NCBI RefSeq assembly: GCF_030163755.1
Contig: NZ_JASJOE010000018.1
Span: 1 to 59,196 of the forward strand
From: Roseicyclus amphidinii
GTDB lineage: Bacteria > Pseudomonadota > Alphaproteobacteria > Rhodobacterales > Rhodobacteraceae
Length of the DNA stretch: 59,196 bases
Reading direction: 5' to 3'
Below, piece by piece: positions 42,038 through 51,538 of this stretch. Position numbers and translations under genes: made by a program. The number at the start of each line of letters is the position of its first letter. The first letter of the stretch is position 1. The notes under the pieces were generated by a model. The model saw only the letters and a program-made list of their open reading frames with translations, was not told where the DNA came from and did no database searches.

Positions 42038-43906
42038 ATGCCCGAGACCACGGAAACACCGCCCGAAACGGGCCACGAGGTGATCCACGGCTACCTCAAG
42101 ACGCTGGACAATTCGCCCGGCGTCTACCGCATGCTCGATGCCCAGAGCCGGGTGCTTTACGTCGGCAAGGCGCGCGCCCTGAAGCGGCGCGTCTCGAATT
42201 ACGCCAAGCCGACCGGGCATTCCCCGCGCATCGCGCGGATGATCCGCGAAACCGCCTCGATGATGTTCCTCACGACGCGGACCGAGACCGAGGCGCTGCT
42301 GCTCGAACAGAACCTGATCAAGCAGCTCAAGCCGCGCTACAACGTGCTTCTGCGCGACGACAAGAGCTTTCCCAACATCCTCGTCAGCGGCACCCACGCT
42401 TTTCCGCAACTCAAGAAGCACCGCGGCGCGAAGACCGAGAAGGGCGCGTATTTCGGCCCCTTCGCCAGCGCGGGCGCGGTCAACCGGACGCTGAACCAGC
42501 TGCAGAAGGTGTTTCTTCTGCGCAACTGCACCGATGCGGTTTTCGAAAGCCGCACGCGGCCCTGCCTGCTCTACCAGATCAAGCGGTGCAGCGCGCCCTG
42601 CGTCGGCCACATTTCCAAGGAGGAGTATGCCGCCGCGGTCGCCGATGCGATGCGCTTTCTCAAGGGCGACACGACCGACCTTCAGGCGCAGCTTGCGCGC
42701 GACATGGCCGAGGCGTCCGAGACGATGGAATTCGAACGCGCCGCGGCCCTGCGCGACCGCATCCGCGCGCTGACCAACGTGCAGTCGGCCCAAGGCATCA
42801 ACCCCCGCGGCGTGACCGAGGCCGACGTGATCGCGCTCCACATGGAGGGGGGGCAGGCCTGCGTGCAGGTCTTCTTCATCCGCGCCAACCAGAACTGGGG
42901 CAACAAGGATTACTACCCCCGCGTGGGGGCCGACATCGACGAACCCGAAGTGCTCGAGGCCTTCCTCGGCCAGTTCTACGACCAGAAGGACCCGCCGAAG
43001 CAGATCCTGCTGTCGCATCCGGTCGAGAACCCCGACCTGATGGCCGACGCGCTGTCCCAGAAGCTCGGCCGCAAGGTCGAGATCCTCGTGCCCCAGCGCG
43101 GCGAAAAGGCGGAGCTGGTCGACGGCGCGCTGCGGAACGCGCGCGAAAGCCTTGCGCGGCGCATGGCCGAGGGGCAGGCGCAGACCAAGCTGCTCGACGG
43201 TCTGGCCGAGGCCTTCGACCTCGATGCGCCGCCCAAGCGGGTCGAGGTCTACGACAACTCGCACATCCAGGGCGCGCATGCGGTCGGCGCGATGATCGTC
43301 GCGGGGCCGGAGGGGTTCCTGAAATCGCAGTATCGCAAATTCAACATCCGCGGAGATGACCTGACTCCCGGCGACGATTTTGGCATGATGAAAGAGGTGC
43401 TGACCCGCCGCTTCCAGCGCCTGCTGAAGGAAGACCCGGATCGTGAGAGCGAAGCCTGGCCGGACCTGCTGCTGATCGACGGCGGCGCGGGACAGGTCAG
43501 CGCCGTGCAGGAGATCATGGACGAGCTGGGCGTCGATGACGTGCCTTTCATCGGCGTGGCCAAGGGCATCGACCGCGACCAGGGCAAGGAGGAGTTCCAC
43601 CGCCCCGGTCAGCCCGTCATGGCGCTGAAGCGCAATGACCCGGTGCTCTATTTCGTGCAGCGCCTGCGGGACGAGGCCCACCGCTTCGCCATCGGCGCGC
43701 ATCGGGCGAAGCGGTCCAAGGCTGTCTCGGCCACGCCGCTCGACGACATTCCGGGCGTGGGGGCGACGCGCAAACGGGCGCTGCTGGCGCATTTCGGCAG
43801 CGCCAAGGCGGTGAGCCGCGCGAACCTCGCCGACCTCAAGGCGGTCGAGGGCGTCAGCGCCGCGATGGCGCAGAAGATCTACGATTTCTTCCACGAACGC
43901 GGCTAG
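42038..43906 (+). CDS. uvrC: Excinuclease ABC subunit C
   Basis: A 622-residue dual-incision nuclease of nucleotide excision repair. An N-terminal GIY-YIG nuclease ([18 protein letters not shown], about 28-110) makes the 3' cut. Next come a cysteine-rich-like [17 protein letters not shown] segment, a UVR domain binding UvrB ([21 protein letters not shown]), an RNase H-like nuclease for the 5' cut ([34 protein letters not shown]), and C-terminal helix-hairpin-helix motifs ([17 protein letters not shown]). Length and motifs are normal. Confidence 0.97.
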   Translation: MPETTETPPETGHEVIHGYLKTLDNSPGVYRMLDAQSRVLYVGKARALKRRVSNYAKPTGHSPRIARMIRETASMMFLTTRTETEALLLEQNLIKQLKPRYNVLLRDDKSFPNILVSGTHAFPQLKKHRGAKTEKGAYFGPFASAGAVNRTLNQLQKVFLLRNCTDAVFESRTRPCLLYQIKRCSAPCVGHISKEEYAAAVADAMRFLKGDTTDLQAQLARDMAEASETMEFERAAALRDRIRALTNVQSAQGINPRGVTEADVIALHMEGGQACVQVFFIRANQNWGNKDYYPRVGADIDEPEVLEAFLGQFYDQKDPPKQILLSHPVENPDLMADALSQKLGRKVEILVPQRGEKAELVDGALRNARESLARRMAEGQAQTKLLDGLAEAFDLDAPPKRVEVYDNSHIQGAHAVGAMIVAGPEGFLKSQYRKFNIRGDDLTPGDDFGMMKEVLTRRFQRLLKEDPDRESEAWPDLLLIDGGAGQVSAVQEIMDELGVDDVPFIGVAKGIDRDQGKEEFHRPGQPVMALKRNDPVLYFVQRLRDEAHRFAIGAHRAKRSKAVSATPLDDIPGVGATRKRALLAHFGSAKAVSRANLADLKAVEGVSAAMAQKIYDFFHERG

Positions 43907-44032
43907 GCCGCGAGAGGTCGGCGTTCCTTGCCCCGAGATCGGCCCCTTGCTTCCGCGTGGACTGTCGAAAGCGCGTCATGCCGTCCTGCGGGGGTGCTTC
44001 CATCGCCCGCGCGCCCGCGCTACACGTGGCGC

Positions 44033-44695
44033 ATGCGCTGGACCCTGCCAAATATCCTGACCGTCGGACGGATGATCGCCGCCCCCATGGTGGCGTTGGT
44101 CTTCCTGCTGCTGCCGAGGCCGTTTGCCGATTGGGTGGCGATGTTCCTGTTTCTCGGGGCCTCGCTCACCGATTACGTCGACGGCTACCTTGCCCGCGCC
44201 TGGAACCAGATCAGCCGGTTCGGCGCCATGCTCGACCCGATCGCGGACAAGGCCGTGGTCGTCGTGGCCCTTGCCGTGCTGCTCGGCATCCACGGCGTGA
44301 CAGCCTGGCTCCTCGTGCCCGTCACCGCCATCCTGTTCCGCGAGGTCTTCGTCTCGGGCCTGCGCGAATATCTCGGCAACACCGCCAGCACGCTCAAGGT
44401 CACGCCGCTGGCGAAGTGGAAGACCATGGTCCAGATGGTCGCCATCACCATGCTCTTCGCATGGGGTCTGTTCGACCATTACTTCATCATGCAGACCTTC
44501 GGCATGAACGGCGAGATCGTGTCGGGCATCCTGGCGGGCGAGATCGCCGACGATGTCGGCCTGATCTGGAAATACAACGCGCTGATGCTCACCTCCTACG
44601 GCGGGCTTGTGCTGCTCTGGCTCGCCGCGGCGCTGACGCTGGTCACGGGCTACGATTACTTCCGCAAGGCCATGCCGCATCTGAGGGAGACGTGA
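44033..44695 (+). CDS. pgsA: CDP-diacylglycerol-glycerol-3-phosphate 3-phosphatidyltransferase
   Basis: A 220-residue membrane enzyme making phosphatidylglycerol phosphate from CDP-diacylglycerol and glycerol-3-phosphate. The CDP-alcohol phosphotransferase signature is complete (DYVDGYLARAWNQISRFGAMLDPIADK read in two pieces: DYVDGYLAR and GAMLDPIADK). ATG at 44033 begins MRWTLPNILTVGR, the usual family start. The stop overlaps moaD by ATG/TGA. The uvrC-pgsA-moaDE order is common in this group. Confidence 0.95.
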   Translation: MRWTLPNILTVGRMIAAPMVALVFLLLPRPFADWVAMFLFLGASLTDYVDGYLARAWNQISRFGAMLDPIADKAVVVVALAVLLGIHGVTAWLLVPVTAILFREVFVSGLREYLGNTASTLKVTPLAKWKTMVQMVAITMLFAWGLFDHYFIMQTFGMNGEIVSGILAGEIADDVGLIWKYNALMLTSYGGLVLLWLAAALTLVTGYDYFRKAMPHLRET

Positions 44696-44946
44696 TGAAA
44701 CTCGACATCCGCTACTTCGCCTGGCTGCGCGAGCGCGTCGGAACCGCCTCCGAACAGGTCGAGACCGAAGCCGGGACGGTCGCCGAGCTGATCGCCGAAT
44801 TGCGCGCCCGTGACGAGGGCTATGCCTATGCCTTCTCGGACACCGGGTCGATCCGGGCGGCCATCGACCAGGACCTCGTCGAGATGGATGCCCCCCTTGC
44901 CGGGGCGCGCGAGGTTGCGTTCTTCCCGCCGATGACCGGGGGCTGA
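44695..44946 (+). CDS. moaD: Molybdopterin synthase small subunit
   Basis: An 83-residue ubiquitin-fold sulfur carrier ending in Gly-Gly (FFPPMTGG), the residue that becomes a thiocarboxylate. Begins MKLDIRYFAWLRERVG. The start overlaps the pgsA stop (TGATG) and moaE follows after six bases. Confidence 0.95.
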   Translation: MKLDIRYFAWLRERVGTASEQVETEAGTVAELIAELRARDEGYAYAFSDTGSIRAAIDQDLVEMDAPLAGAREVAFFPPMTGG

Positions 44947-44952
44947 GGCCCG

Positions 44953-45414
44953 ATGCCCGCGCCCGTCCGCGTCCAGTCCGCCCCCTTCGACATGGGGGCC
45001 GAGCTCAACGCCTTCGCCGCGGGCGTGACCGGGGCAGGGGCGGTGGTCAGCTTCTCCGGCATCACCCGCGACATCGCCACCGGCGATCTCGAGGTGATGG
45101 AGATCGAGCATTTCCCCGGCATGACGGAAAAGGCCCTGACCGAGATCCGCACGCAGGCCATGGAGCGGTTCGGCCTTGCCGACGCGATGATCCTGCACCG
45201 CTATGGTCCGTTGAAACCATCCGAACCGATCATGATGGTCGCCACCGCCGCCCGGCACCGGGCCGATGCCTTTGCCGGGGCCGAGTTCCTGATGGATTAC
45301 CTCAAATCCCGCGCGCCCTTCTGGAAGAAGGAGGTCACCGCCGCAGGTGCCGCATGGGTCGAGGCGCGGTCCGAGGACGAAGACGCGCTGTCGCGCTGGA
45401 GTGCCGCGGACTGA
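44953..45414 (+). CDS. moaE: Molybdopterin synthase catalytic subunit
   Basis: A 153-residue partner of MoaD that inserts two sulfurs into precursor Z to form molybdopterin. It has VVSFSGITRD, EIEHFPGMTEKAL, HRYGPLKPSEPIMMVATAARHR (histidine and arginine pocket) and LKSRAPFWKKE with catalytic lysines. All are in normal positions. Confidence 0.95.
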   Translation: MPAPVRVQSAPFDMGAELNAFAAGVTGAGAVVSFSGITRDIATGDLEVMEIEHFPGMTEKALTEIRTQAMERFGLADAMILHRYGPLKPSEPIMMVATAARHRADAFAGAEFLMDYLKSRAPFWKKEVTAAGAAWVEARSEDEDALSRWSAAD

Positions 45415-45421
45415 GCCGCGC

Positions 45422-45754
45422 TCAGCTTTGCCCGGCCCCCTGCGCCTCGATGTAGACGCGAAGCTCCTCGGCCTCGTGGCGCGCTTCGCGCAAGCCGTCC
45501 ATCGCGGCGCGCAGCTCGGCCTCGGTCTGGCTGAGCTGGCCGGTCAGTTCCGCCTCGCGCTGTTGCAGGTAGGCGATGGCCTGGTCCCGCATCTCCTCGG
45601 CGTCATGCAGCGCCTTGGCCAGAGCGTCCATCTCGTCGAGATCTGCGCTCGAGACCTGGCTGAACCGCGCGAGCAGCCAATGCGCCAGCCAGCCGAGGAC
45701 GAAGGCCACGAAAAGGATGACCGCGATCGCAATGACGAATTCGAACCTGTTCAT
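45422..45754 (-). CDS. Membrane-anchored coiled-coil protein
   Basis: A 110-residue protein with one N-terminal membrane helix (FVIAIAVILFVAFVLGWLAHWLL) followed by a long charged helix (about 35-105) with coiled-coil heptad character (LQQREAELTGQLSQTEAELR). Function unknown. It is five bases downstream of the OmpA/BON protein gene on the same strand, so the two are probably co-expressed in the envelope. Confidence 0.8.
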   Translation of the reverse strand: MNRFEFVIAIAVILFVAFVLGWLAHWLLARFSQVSSADLDEMDALAKALHDAEEMRDQAIAYLQQREAELTGQLSQTEAELRAAMDGLREARHEAEELRVYIEAQGAGQS

Positions 45755-45759
45755 GACGC

Positions 45760-47817
45760 CTACTCCTGTGCGGCTTCTGCCCTGTCGACGACACTGTCGG
45801 GCCGTGGGACCGGCGTGATATCGGGCCGCGCCGGGCCGCCGGTTCCCCGTTCGATGTTCTCGTCACCCGAACCGCCCGAGGGTGCGGCCCCGGTTTCCGT
45901 GTCGGCCTCTGCCGTGTCGCCCGGCGCGGCGGCGACCGCTTCCGCCGTCTCTGCCGTCTCTTCCGTGTCCTCGGCCTCGTCGGCGTCGTCGGCTGTCTCG
46001 TCGCTGGCATCCGACAGCAGCCGGAATTCGATCCGGCGGTTCTGCTCGCGGCCGTCCTCGGCCTCGTTCGAGGCGATGGGCTGGCTTTCGCCATAGCCCT
46101 GAGCGGTCAGGTTGGAGACCAGGACACCGCGTGCCAGCAGCCCGTTCAGCACCGCGTCGGCACGCGACTGGCTGAGGTTCAGGTTCATCTCCTCGCGGCC
46201 CTGGCTGTCGGTATGGCCCGCGATTTCCATCCGCACATGGCGGCAGTCCGGCAGCACGGCGGCGATCCGGTCGAGGATCGCGCCCGCGGTCTCGTTGATC
46301 TCGACAGAGCCGGGGTCGAAGGTGATCTTGCCCTCGGCCTGGATCGCGCGGATCCGCTCGACGCATTCGGCGGCCGTGGGCAGCGAGGCGACCGGGTCGA
46401 GCGCCTCGACATAGACCACGTCGAGTTCGAAGGACGCGGTCTGCCCCAAGGCCTCGGACAGAAGCCGTGTCAGGTCGGACCCGGCGTCCGGGTTGCCGGT
46501 CTGGCCGCGCAGGATCAGCGTTTCAGGCTCCAGCACCATGGTGCCGTCATGCAGCTGCGACAGCGCATCCAGCCCCGCCATCGCGCGCATCGACCAGCCC
46601 GAGGGCAAGTCGCCCACTGCGCGGGTGGCGATATCGGCGGTCTGCATCCCGAACAGCGCGCGGGCATAGGCCTCGACCGACCGGCCGACCGGACCCTCGG
46701 GCAGGCGGCCGCGCATCGTCAGGCCGCCTTCCTCGTTCAGCGTTGCGATCAGCCGGGAGGGACCGGCGCTGACGGTGGTGTCGACGGGGTCGGGCAGGAC
46801 CCCCTCGAGCGAGAAGACCTCGGGCAGCGCCTCGGATAATTCGCCGATCACCCGGTCGAACCGGTCCTGCTCGGTGCCCTGTTCGGCGATCAGCGTCACA
46901 TCCGCGTCCGAGAAGGCGACGGTGCCGCGGCCCAGTTCGGTCAGCGCGTCGATCCCCGCGATCACGGCCTGCCCCCATTGCGGCGTGGGCACGCCCAGCC
47001 CCACCTGGCAGGTCAGCGGTCCCTCGGCCCCGGCCGCTTCGGCGGCGCTCAGGATGCGGGTGCGCACCGCCTCGGTGTCGGCGGCACAGGTCTCGAACCG
47101 GGGGCCGCCCTCGTCGATCACGAAGCGCAGGGTGAAGGGCGTTATGACCGGACGCGGGGCCGAGATATCGAGCGTCACCTCGACCCCCCGTGGCTGATCG
47201 ACCTCGAGCGTGCGCAGGAAAGCCGCCCGTTCCTGGGCGCTTTCCGCGATGGCCAGCACTTCGACCGCGTCGGCATAAATGGTGACCTTGGAGCGCGGCA
47301 GCTCGCGCAGGGCGCGCAGCCCGTAGTCCAGCGCGGCGGTCCAGCCTTGCGGCACCGCGAAATCCGCGGTCTCGACCAGGTTGGTGATCTCCAGCCCGTT
47401 GGCGACCGCGGCGATGGCCGCATCGATGGGCGCGATGCCGGTCTCGGCCGGCACCAGGCCGATCACCTGGATGCCATCCGCGCTGCGCAGGATATCGACC
47501 GAAAAGCGCGGCGGTGCCACGTCCTCGCGGCGGGCGACCTCGATCCGGGTGATCACGCGGTCTGCATCCACCAGCGTGCCGGCGCGCGAACTGGCGCGAA
47601 AGGCCGAGGCCTCGCTCGGGGCGGTGCCGTCGAGATAGACGCGCAACCCGTTGGCGGAGACCTCGACCCAGCCCATTCCGGCGTCGTGCAGGGTGTCTTG
47701 CACAAGGTCCACCGACCGCCGCTCGGTGGCGATGGCAAGCAGGATCGAGGTTCCCACGGCCAGAAGCGCCGCAAGCGCGAAGGCGGCGATGGTCAGGAGG
47801 GTCTGGGAACGGATCAT
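45760..47817 (-). CDS. OmpA-family envelope protein with BON-like domains
   Basis: A 685-residue protein: an N-terminal membrane anchor or uncleaved signal (LLTIAAFALAALLAVGTSILL), several repeated ~75-residue beta-alpha units of BON type (ADRVITRIEVARRED, GWTAALDYGLRALREL, GWSMRAMAGLDALSQL), and then an OmpA-like peptidoglycan-binding domain (about 490-610; ITFDPGSVEINETAGAILDRIA, MEIAGHTDSQG, NLSQSRADAVLNGL, NRRIEFRL). An acidic, low-complexity Glu/Thr/Ala/Asp-rich tail of about 75 residues ends the protein. It likely links the inner membrane or periplasm to peptidoglycan. Confidence 0.88.
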   Translation of the reverse strand: MIRSQTLLTIAAFALAALLAVGTSILLAIATERRSVDLVQDTLHDAGMGWVEVSANGLRVYLDGTAPSEASAFRASSRAGTLVDADRVITRIEVARREDVAPPRFSVDILRSADGIQVIGLVPAETGIAPIDAAIAAVANGLEITNLVETADFAVPQGWTAALDYGLRALRELPRSKVTIYADAVEVLAIAESAQERAAFLRTLEVDQPRGVEVTLDISAPRPVITPFTLRFVIDEGGPRFETCAADTEAVRTRILSAAEAAGAEGPLTCQVGLGVPTPQWGQAVIAGIDALTELGRGTVAFSDADVTLIAEQGTEQDRFDRVIGELSEALPEVFSLEGVLPDPVDTTVSAGPSRLIATLNEEGGLTMRGRLPEGPVGRSVEAYARALFGMQTADIATRAVGDLPSGWSMRAMAGLDALSQLHDGTMVLEPETLILRGQTGNPDAGSDLTRLLSEALGQTASFELDVVYVEALDPVASLPTAAECVERIRAIQAEGKITFDPGSVEINETAGAILDRIAAVLPDCRHVRMEIAGHTDSQGREEMNLNLSQSRADAVLNGLLARGVLVSNLTAQGYGESQPIASNEAEDGREQNRRIEFRLLSDASDETADDADEAEDTEETAETAEAVAAAPGDTAEADTETGAAPSGGSGDENIERGTGGPARPDITPVPRPDSVVDRAEAAQE

Positions 47818-47885
47818 GTGTCGCTTCGGCCACGCTGCCGCTTCGGGTTGCCGAAGGGGTTACAGCCTGCCGTCCGCGGGTTCAA

Positions 47886-48848
47886 TCAAACCAGTGCCGC
47901 AACGGCGAAAAACAGCGCAGGAACAAGGCCCGCGTCCCGGTTCGACCGGAACAGGCGCAGGCAGACGCCCGGATCGTCGATGTCCAGCCGCTGCATCTGC
48001 CACAGCATGTGCCAGCCCATGCCCCAGACCCCCGCCAGCGCCACGACCAGCGCCAGCACCGAGGCCTGCCCCAGCGCCAGCAGCACCGCAAGCCCGAGGA
48101 GCAAGACCGTCGCCACGAGAAAGCCGCGCAGCCAGAGGCCGGTGTTCTCGGCAAAGAGGCGCGCGGTGGACTTCACCCCTATCAGCGCGTCGTCCTCGCG
48201 GTCCTGGTGGGCGTAGATCGTGTCGTAGAACAGCGTCCAGCTGATCCCGCCGAGGTAGAGGAACACCGCAGGCCAGCCGAGGCTGCCGGTCTGCGCTGTC
48301 CACAGCAGCAGCGCGCCCCAGTTGAAGGCCAGCCCGAGGAACACCTGCGGCCACCATGTGAAGCGTTTGGCGAACGGGTAGACCGCGACCGTTGCAAGCG
48401 ACGCGATGCCGAGCAGGATGGCATTGAGGTTGAAGGTCAGCAGGATCACGAAGGCGATCAGCGATTGCACCACCAGCCAGGCCAGCGCCTGCCGCACCGT
48501 CACCTGCCCCGAGGGGATCGGCCGCGACCGCGTCCGCGTGACCGCCGCGTCGATGTCGCGGTCGGTGATGTCGTTCCAGGTGCAGCCCGCCCCGCGCATC
48601 AGGAACGCGCCGATGGCGCAGCTCACGGCCAGCCACAGCTCCTGCAGGCCAAACCCGCCGCCGCCCGCCGCCGCGGCAAGGAACAGGCCCCACCAGCAGG
48701 GCAGCAGCAGAAGCCATGTGCCGATCGGCCGGTCGGCGCGGCTCAGCCGCAGGTAGGGGCGTGTGGGCGCGGGGGCCAGCCGGTCCACCCAGTTGCCCCT
48801 GACCGCATCCGCGACCTGACCCTCTGGCGTTTCCTGTGCCTCGCCCAT
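47886..48848 (-). CDS. ubiA: 4-hydroxybenzoate polyprenyltransferase
   Basis: A 320-residue membrane prenyltransferase of ubiquinone synthesis, attaching the polyprenyl tail to 4-hydroxybenzoate. The two aspartate-rich motifs are NDITDRDIDAAVTRTRSRP and YDTIYAHQDREDDALIGVKS. About eight membrane helices. The ATG at 48848 is 12 bases from the divergent rsmE start, so the promoters overlap both genes' 5' ends. Confidence 0.95.
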   Translation of the reverse strand: MGEAQETPEGQVADAVRGNWVDRLAPAPTRPYLRLSRADRPIGTWLLLLPCWWGLFLAAAAGGGGFGLQELWLAVSCAIGAFLMRGAGCTWNDITDRDIDAAVTRTRSRPIPSGQVTVRQALAWLVVQSLIAFVILLTFNLNAILLGIASLATVAVYPFAKRFTWWPQVFLGLAFNWGALLLWTAQTGSLGWPAVFLYLGGISWTLFYDTIYAHQDREDDALIGVKSTARLFAENTGLWLRGFLVATVLLLGLAVLLALGQASVLALVVALAGVWGMGWHMLWQMQRLDIDDPGVCLRLFRSNRDAGLVPALFFAVAALV

Positions 48849-48860
48849 AATCTCCGCCCC

Positions 48861-49592
48861 ATGTCGGACCGTCCAAAGATACGCCTGTATGTAGAGCACC
48901 CTTTGGGGCCGGGGCAAACGGTCGACCTGTCGCGGGAGCAGGCGAATTACCTGTTCAACGTGATGCGCCTGTCGCAAGGGGCCGAGGTGGCGCTGTTCAA
49001 TGGGCACGACGGCGAATGGCGCGCCGTGGTCGAGGCGGCGGGAAAGCGCGGCGGGATGCTGGCCTGTGTCGCGCAGACCGCGCCGCTTCTGATGCCGCCG
49101 GACCTTTGGCTCCTCTTCGCGCCGATCAAGAAGGCGCGCACAGATTTCATCGTCGAGAAGGCGACCGAGATGGGCGCGGCGCGCATCCTGCCCGTCCAGA
49201 CCGAGTTCACCAATGCCGAGCGCATCCGGCAGGACCGCTTGCAGGCCCATGCCATCGAGGCCGCCGAGCAATGCGGCGGCACCCATGTGCCCGAGGTGGC
49301 CGAGCTGCAACGCCTCGACCGGCTGCTCGCCGACTGGCCCGCGGATCGCCGCCTGATCTACGCCGACGAGGGGCTGGCGGGGGCCGCGCAAACGCTGGCC
49401 ACGGCCCCGGAGGCCGCAGAATGGGCGATCCTGATCGGTCCCGAGGGTGGCTTTTCCGAAGCCGAGCGCGCGCGGCTGCGCGGCCTGCCCTTCGTCACGC
49501 CCATATCGCTGGGTCCGCGCATCCTGCGCGCCGACACCGCCGCCGTGGCGGCGCTGACGCTGTTCCAGACGACGCGGGGCGATTGGGCATGA
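48861..49592 (+). CDS. rsmE: 16S rRNA (uracil1498-N3)-methyltransferase
   Basis: A 243-residue SPOUT methyltransferase: an N-terminal PUA-like domain (RLYVEHPLGPGQTVDL, NYLFNVMRL), then the knotted SAM-binding domain with KATEMGAARILPVQTEFTN, ILIGPEGGFSEAE and SLGPRILRADTAAVAAL. Only 12 bases separate it from ubiA, so there is no room for a conventional leader. It overlaps the next gene by ATGA. Confidence 0.95.
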   Translation: MSDRPKIRLYVEHPLGPGQTVDLSREQANYLFNVMRLSQGAEVALFNGHDGEWRAVVEAAGKRGGMLACVAQTAPLLMPPDLWLLFAPIKKARTDFIVEKATEMGAARILPVQTEFTNAERIRQDRLQAHAIEAAEQCGGTHVPEVAELQRLDRLLADWPADRRLIYADEGLAGAAQTLATAPEAAEWAILIGPEGGFSEAERARLRGLPFVTPISLGPRILRADTAAVAALTLFQTTRGDWA

Positions 49593-50110
49593 GCGGCTTT
49601 CTGCGCCCCGAGGCGGCCGCCACCCTGACCCGCTGGCGCGAGGTTCTGGTGGCGCTGGCCGTCATGGTGCTGGGCCTGTGGATCGCCGCGCGGCCGGGGC
49701 TGATCCTGCAGGGGGCTGGCTATGCGCTGATGCTGGCCGCAGCCGTGGCGCTGATCCCGGCGATCCGCCGCGCGCGCTTCGCCGCGGAGGGGGAGGGGCC
49801 GGGCGTGGTGCAGGTGGTCGAAGGGCGCATCCTCTACATGGGGCCGCAGACCGGGGGTGCCGTCTCCCTCGGCGAGTTGACCAGCCTGTCGCTGCGCCGC
49901 GACCACGAGGGCAACGCCGCGTGGCTGCTGCATGAACCCGGCCAGATGCTCGTGATCCCCGTGAACGCCGCGGGGGCCGAGGCGCTGTTCGATGCCTTCA
50001 CCGCCTTGCCGGGCCTTGGGTCGCAGCGCCTTCTGGCGGCGCGGCAGGGCCTGCGCGCAGGCACACAGACCCTGTGGCGGCGCGCCGATGTTCCGGCCTT
50101 GACACAGTGA
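49589..50110 (+). CDS. Membrane protein of unknown function
   Basis: A 173-residue protein with two N-terminal membrane helices (VLVALAVMVLGLWIAA and LILQGAGYALMLAAAVALIPAI) and a C-terminal beta-rich cytoplasmic domain (VVQVVEGRILYMGPQTGG, LTSLSLRRDHEGNAAWLL) with PH-domain-like character. Translationally coupled to rsmE. I recognise it only as a conserved alphaproteobacterial type. Confidence 0.8.
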   Translation: MSGFLRPEAAATLTRWREVLVALAVMVLGLWIAARPGLILQGAGYALMLAAAVALIPAIRRARFAAEGEGPGVVQVVEGRILYMGPQTGGAVSLGELTSLSLRRDHEGNAAWLLHEPGQMLVIPVNAAGAEALFDAFTALPGLGSQRLLAARQGLRAGTQTLWRRADVPALTQ

Positions 50111-50167
50111 CCCCCGCGGGCCACCTGTCGGCCCTGTCACGACCCGAGCACGCAAAGGCCAGCGCCC

Positions 50168-51538
50168 ATGTCCATCCCCCAATCCGGCGGCGGCCCCATC
50201 GAGCGGCACGAGCAGATGGCCGAATACCTCGCCTCGGGCTGCAAGCCGAAAGACCAGTGGCGCATCGGCACCGAGCACGAGAAATTCGGCTATTGCCGCG
50301 ATACGCTGGCCCCGCTGCCCTATGACGGGCCGCGCTCGATCAAGGCGATGCTTGAGGGATTGCAGCAGAAATTCGGCTGGTCGCCGGTGGCCGAGGGCGG
50401 CAACCTGATCGGGCTGGAGAAGGACGGCGCGAACATCAGTCTCGAGCCGGGCGGGCAGCTGGAACTGTCGGGCGCACCGCTCGAGACGATCCACCAGACC
50501 TGCGACGAGGTGAACGAACACCTGCGCGAAGTGCGCGAGGTGGCGGACGCGCTTGGCGTGGGATTCATCGGGCTCGGTGCCGCACCAGTCTGGCGGCACG
50601 AGGACATGCCGCTGATGCCCAAGGGCCGCTACAAGCTGATGGACGGCTACATGCAGCGCGTCGGCACCATGGGCACCACGATGATGCGCCGGACCTGCAC
50701 CGTTCAGGTGAACCTCGATTTCGCCTCCGAGGCGGACATGGTCAAGAAACTGCGCGTCGCGCTCGCGCTGCAGCCGGTGGCGACCGCGCTTTTCGCCAAT
50801 TCCCCCTTCCTCGACGGCAAGCCCAACGGGCACAAATCCTGGCGCTCGCGCGTGTGGCGCGACCTCGATCCGGCGCGCACGGGGATGCTGCCCTTCGTCT
50901 TCGAAGAGGGGTTCGGCTTCGAGGCCTGGGTCGACTACGCGCTCGATGTGCCGATGTATTTCGTCTACCGCGACGGACGCTACATCGACGCGCTCGGGCA
51001 ATCCTTCCGCGATTTCCTCAAGGGCGAGCTGCCCGCGCTGCCGGGCGAGAAGCCGACGCTGTCGGACTGGGCCGACCACCTGACGACGCTCTTCCCCGAG
51101 GCGCGGATCAAGAAATACATCGAGATGCGCGGCGCTGACGGCGGCCCCTGGCGCAGGCTTTGCGCGCTGCCCGCCTTCTGGGTCGGGTTGATGTATGACG
51201 ACACCGCGCTCGATGCGGCCTGGGATCTCGTGAAGGGGTGGGACGCCGAAACGCGCGAGGCGCTGCGCGTCGAGGCATCGGTCAACGCGCTGCACGGCCG
51301 GGTCGGAGAGATCGGGATGCACGACCTCGCGCGCGAGGTTCTGGCGATTTCCGAGGCCGGGCTGAAGGCGCGGGCCTGTCCCGGCGCCGGCGGGCTTGTG
51401 CCCGACGAGACGCATTTCCTCAATGCGCTCAAGGACAGTGTCGAGACCGGCACGGTTCCCGCGGACGAGCTGCTGGAGAAGTATCACGGCGACTGGGGCG
51501 GTGACCTAAGCCGAATCTACGCGGGCTACAGTTACTGA
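50168..51538 (+). CDS. gshA: Glutamate-cysteine ligase
   Basis: A 456-residue enzyme of the plant/alphaproteobacterial type, the first step of glutathione synthesis (ATP-dependent gamma-Glu-Cys formation). Recognisable segments: WRIGTEHEKFGY, ISLEPGGQLELSGAPL, MRRTCTVQVNLDFASE, FANSPFLDGKPNG, WRSRVWRDLDPARTG and DWADHLTTLFPEARIKKYIEMRG. Its last 33 bases overlap, tail to tail, the 3' end of the glycosyltransferase gene. Confidence 0.95.
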   Translation: MSIPQSGGGPIERHEQMAEYLASGCKPKDQWRIGTEHEKFGYCRDTLAPLPYDGPRSIKAMLEGLQQKFGWSPVAEGGNLIGLEKDGANISLEPGGQLELSGAPLETIHQTCDEVNEHLREVREVADALGVGFIGLGAAPVWRHEDMPLMPKGRYKLMDGYMQRVGTMGTTMMRRTCTVQVNLDFASEADMVKKLRVALALQPVATALFANSPFLDGKPNGHKSWRSRVWRDLDPARTGMLPFVFEEGFGFEAWVDYALDVPMYFVYRDGRYIDALGQSFRDFLKGELPALPGEKPTLSDWADHLTTLFPEARIKKYIEMRGADGGPWRRLCALPAFWVGLMYDDTALDAAWDLVKGWDAETREALRVEASVNALHGRVGEIGMHDLAREVLAISEAGLKARACPGAGGLVPDETHFLNALKDSVETGTVPADELLEKYHGDWGGDLSRIYAGYSY

